This document shows positions 11,901 to 12,381 of a stretch of 12,381 bases of DNA, piece by piece. How positions within the stretch are numbered: the first letter of the stretch is position 1; every line of letters starts with the position of its first letter. Both the position numbers and the translations under genes were made by a program. The notes under the pieces are model-generated. The model was not told where the DNA came from. It worked only from the letters and a program-made list of their open reading frames with translations, and did no database searches. Source of the stretch: DATHNF01 sp035486285 (GTDB lineage: Bacteria > Patescibacteriota > Saccharimonadia > Saccharimonadales > UBA4665); NCBI GenBank assembly GCA_035486285.1, contig DATHNF010000067.1, positions 1 to 12,381 on the forward strand, given 5' to 3'.

Positions 11901-12359
11901 TTAGCTGATGGCGACGATTTTGTAAGTGGAGGTATCGGCGGGCGTGACGATTTCTACGGCGTCGCCTTCTTTCTTGCCGAGGAGGGCTTGGCCGATGGGG
12001 GATTCGTCGCTAATTTTGCCATTCAGGGGGTCAGCCTCGACGGTGCCGACGACTTGGAATTCTTTGGTCTTGCCGGAGCTCTTGAGTTTGACCTCGGAGC
12101 CGAGCTGGACTTTGGCAGCGCCGCGCGGCTTCTTGATGATTTCGGTATTCTGGAGGATGTTCTCGATGTCGCTGACGCGGGCGTCGGTACGGTCCTTTTC
12201 GGCTAGCGCGGTCTGGTACTCGGCGTTTTCGCCGAGGTCGCCGAGTTCGCGGGCGCTCTTGATGGCGTCAGCGATAAGCGGCCGCTTGGCGGTTAGCTTC
12301 TCTAGTTCTGCTTGGAGTTCGTCGACTCCCGCTTGGGTAAGTCGAAATAACTTCTTCAT
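11901..12359 (-). CDS. greA: Transcription elongation factor GreA
   Basis: Binds the secondary channel of RNA polymerase and triggers cleavage of backtracked RNA, rescuing stalled complexes. 152 residues, near the normal length. The N-terminal coiled coil ends in the tip loop ELGDLGENAEYQTAL with the acidic residues D41 and E44 that act at the polymerase active site. The C-terminal FKBP-like domain has GTVEADPLNGKISDESPIGQALLGKKEGD, the common GreA signature. ATG 12359 follows AAGGAGG with about 6-nt spacing. The promoter lies beyond the window edge. Confidence 0.97.
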   Translation of the reverse strand: MKKLFRLTQAGVDELQAELEKLTAKRPLIADAIKSARELGDLGENAEYQTALAEKDRTDARVSDIENILQNTEIIKKPRGAAKVQLGSEVKLKSSGKTKEFQVVGTVEADPLNGKISDESPIGQALLGKKEGDAVEIVTPADTSTYKIVAIS

Positions 12360-12381
12360 GGGAGCCTCCTTATGGTAGTTT

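Noticed and set aside
1..12381. tRNA, rRNA, riboswitch, prophage or toxin-antitoxin genes
   Set aside because: No cloverleaf ends, rRNA-like stretches, long structured leaders or matching gene pairs could be supported by reading both strands.

Overview
This window reads as an ordinary chromosomal segment of a small-genome bacterium. All sixteen protein genes I support lie on the minus strand. The set is housekeeping: SecA, ribosome hibernation factor, seryl-tRNA synthetase, a class I (archaeal-type) lysyl-tRNA synthetase, GreA and MsrA. Interspersed are compact conserved hypotheticals. TGA is used as a normal stop (for example the hibernation factor and the PD-(D/E)XK gene), so the Gracilibacteria/SR1 code with TGA as glycine does not apply. 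The class I LysRS, a SecA with an extra segment in its first nucleotide-binding domain, a Cys-rich PD-(D/E)XK protein and frequent orphan genes suggest a Patescibacteria (CPR) lineage, possibly Saccharibacteria. That is an impression from protein style, not a proof.

Layout from low to high coordinate (transcription runs the other way). 1-1642: 5' two thirds of secA, cut by the window edge. 1738-3220: three unrecognised genes between secA and raiA, a pair of genes that are neighbours in many bacteria; two of the three are diverged paralogues. 3283-3645: raiA/hpf. 3646-3809: a spacer with two hairpins and a perfect palindrome. 3810-5159: serS. 5241-5882: an orphan gene with a near-consensus promoter and a dyad in it. 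5941-6726: PD-(D/E)XK nuclease-like protein. 6794-9514: HAD phosphatase, msrA, class IV aminotransferase, DUF427 protein and a small membrane protein, closely packed. 9515-9945: noncoding, with a 102-bp inverted-repeat element and other hairpins. 9946-12359: zincin-type metallopeptidase, lysS and greA.

Two genome-scale signals stand out. First, several genes (serS, msrA, lysS, the PD-(D/E)XK gene and one orphan) have a -10 hexamer only 6-9 nt before the ATG and no Shine-Dalgarno, implying leaderless or nearly leaderless mRNAs. Others (greA, raiA, the 152-aa orphan, DUF427, metallopeptidase) have strong Shine-Dalgarno sites. Second, a repeated palindrome with arms CGTCATCCTGAA/TTCAGGATGACG sits just after the stop codons of serS and the HAD gene, a REP-like intergenic repeat. 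I see no phage, CRISPR array, transposase, rRNA or tRNA gene. The least explained part is the orphan cluster between raiA and secA; nothing in it lets me assign a function.
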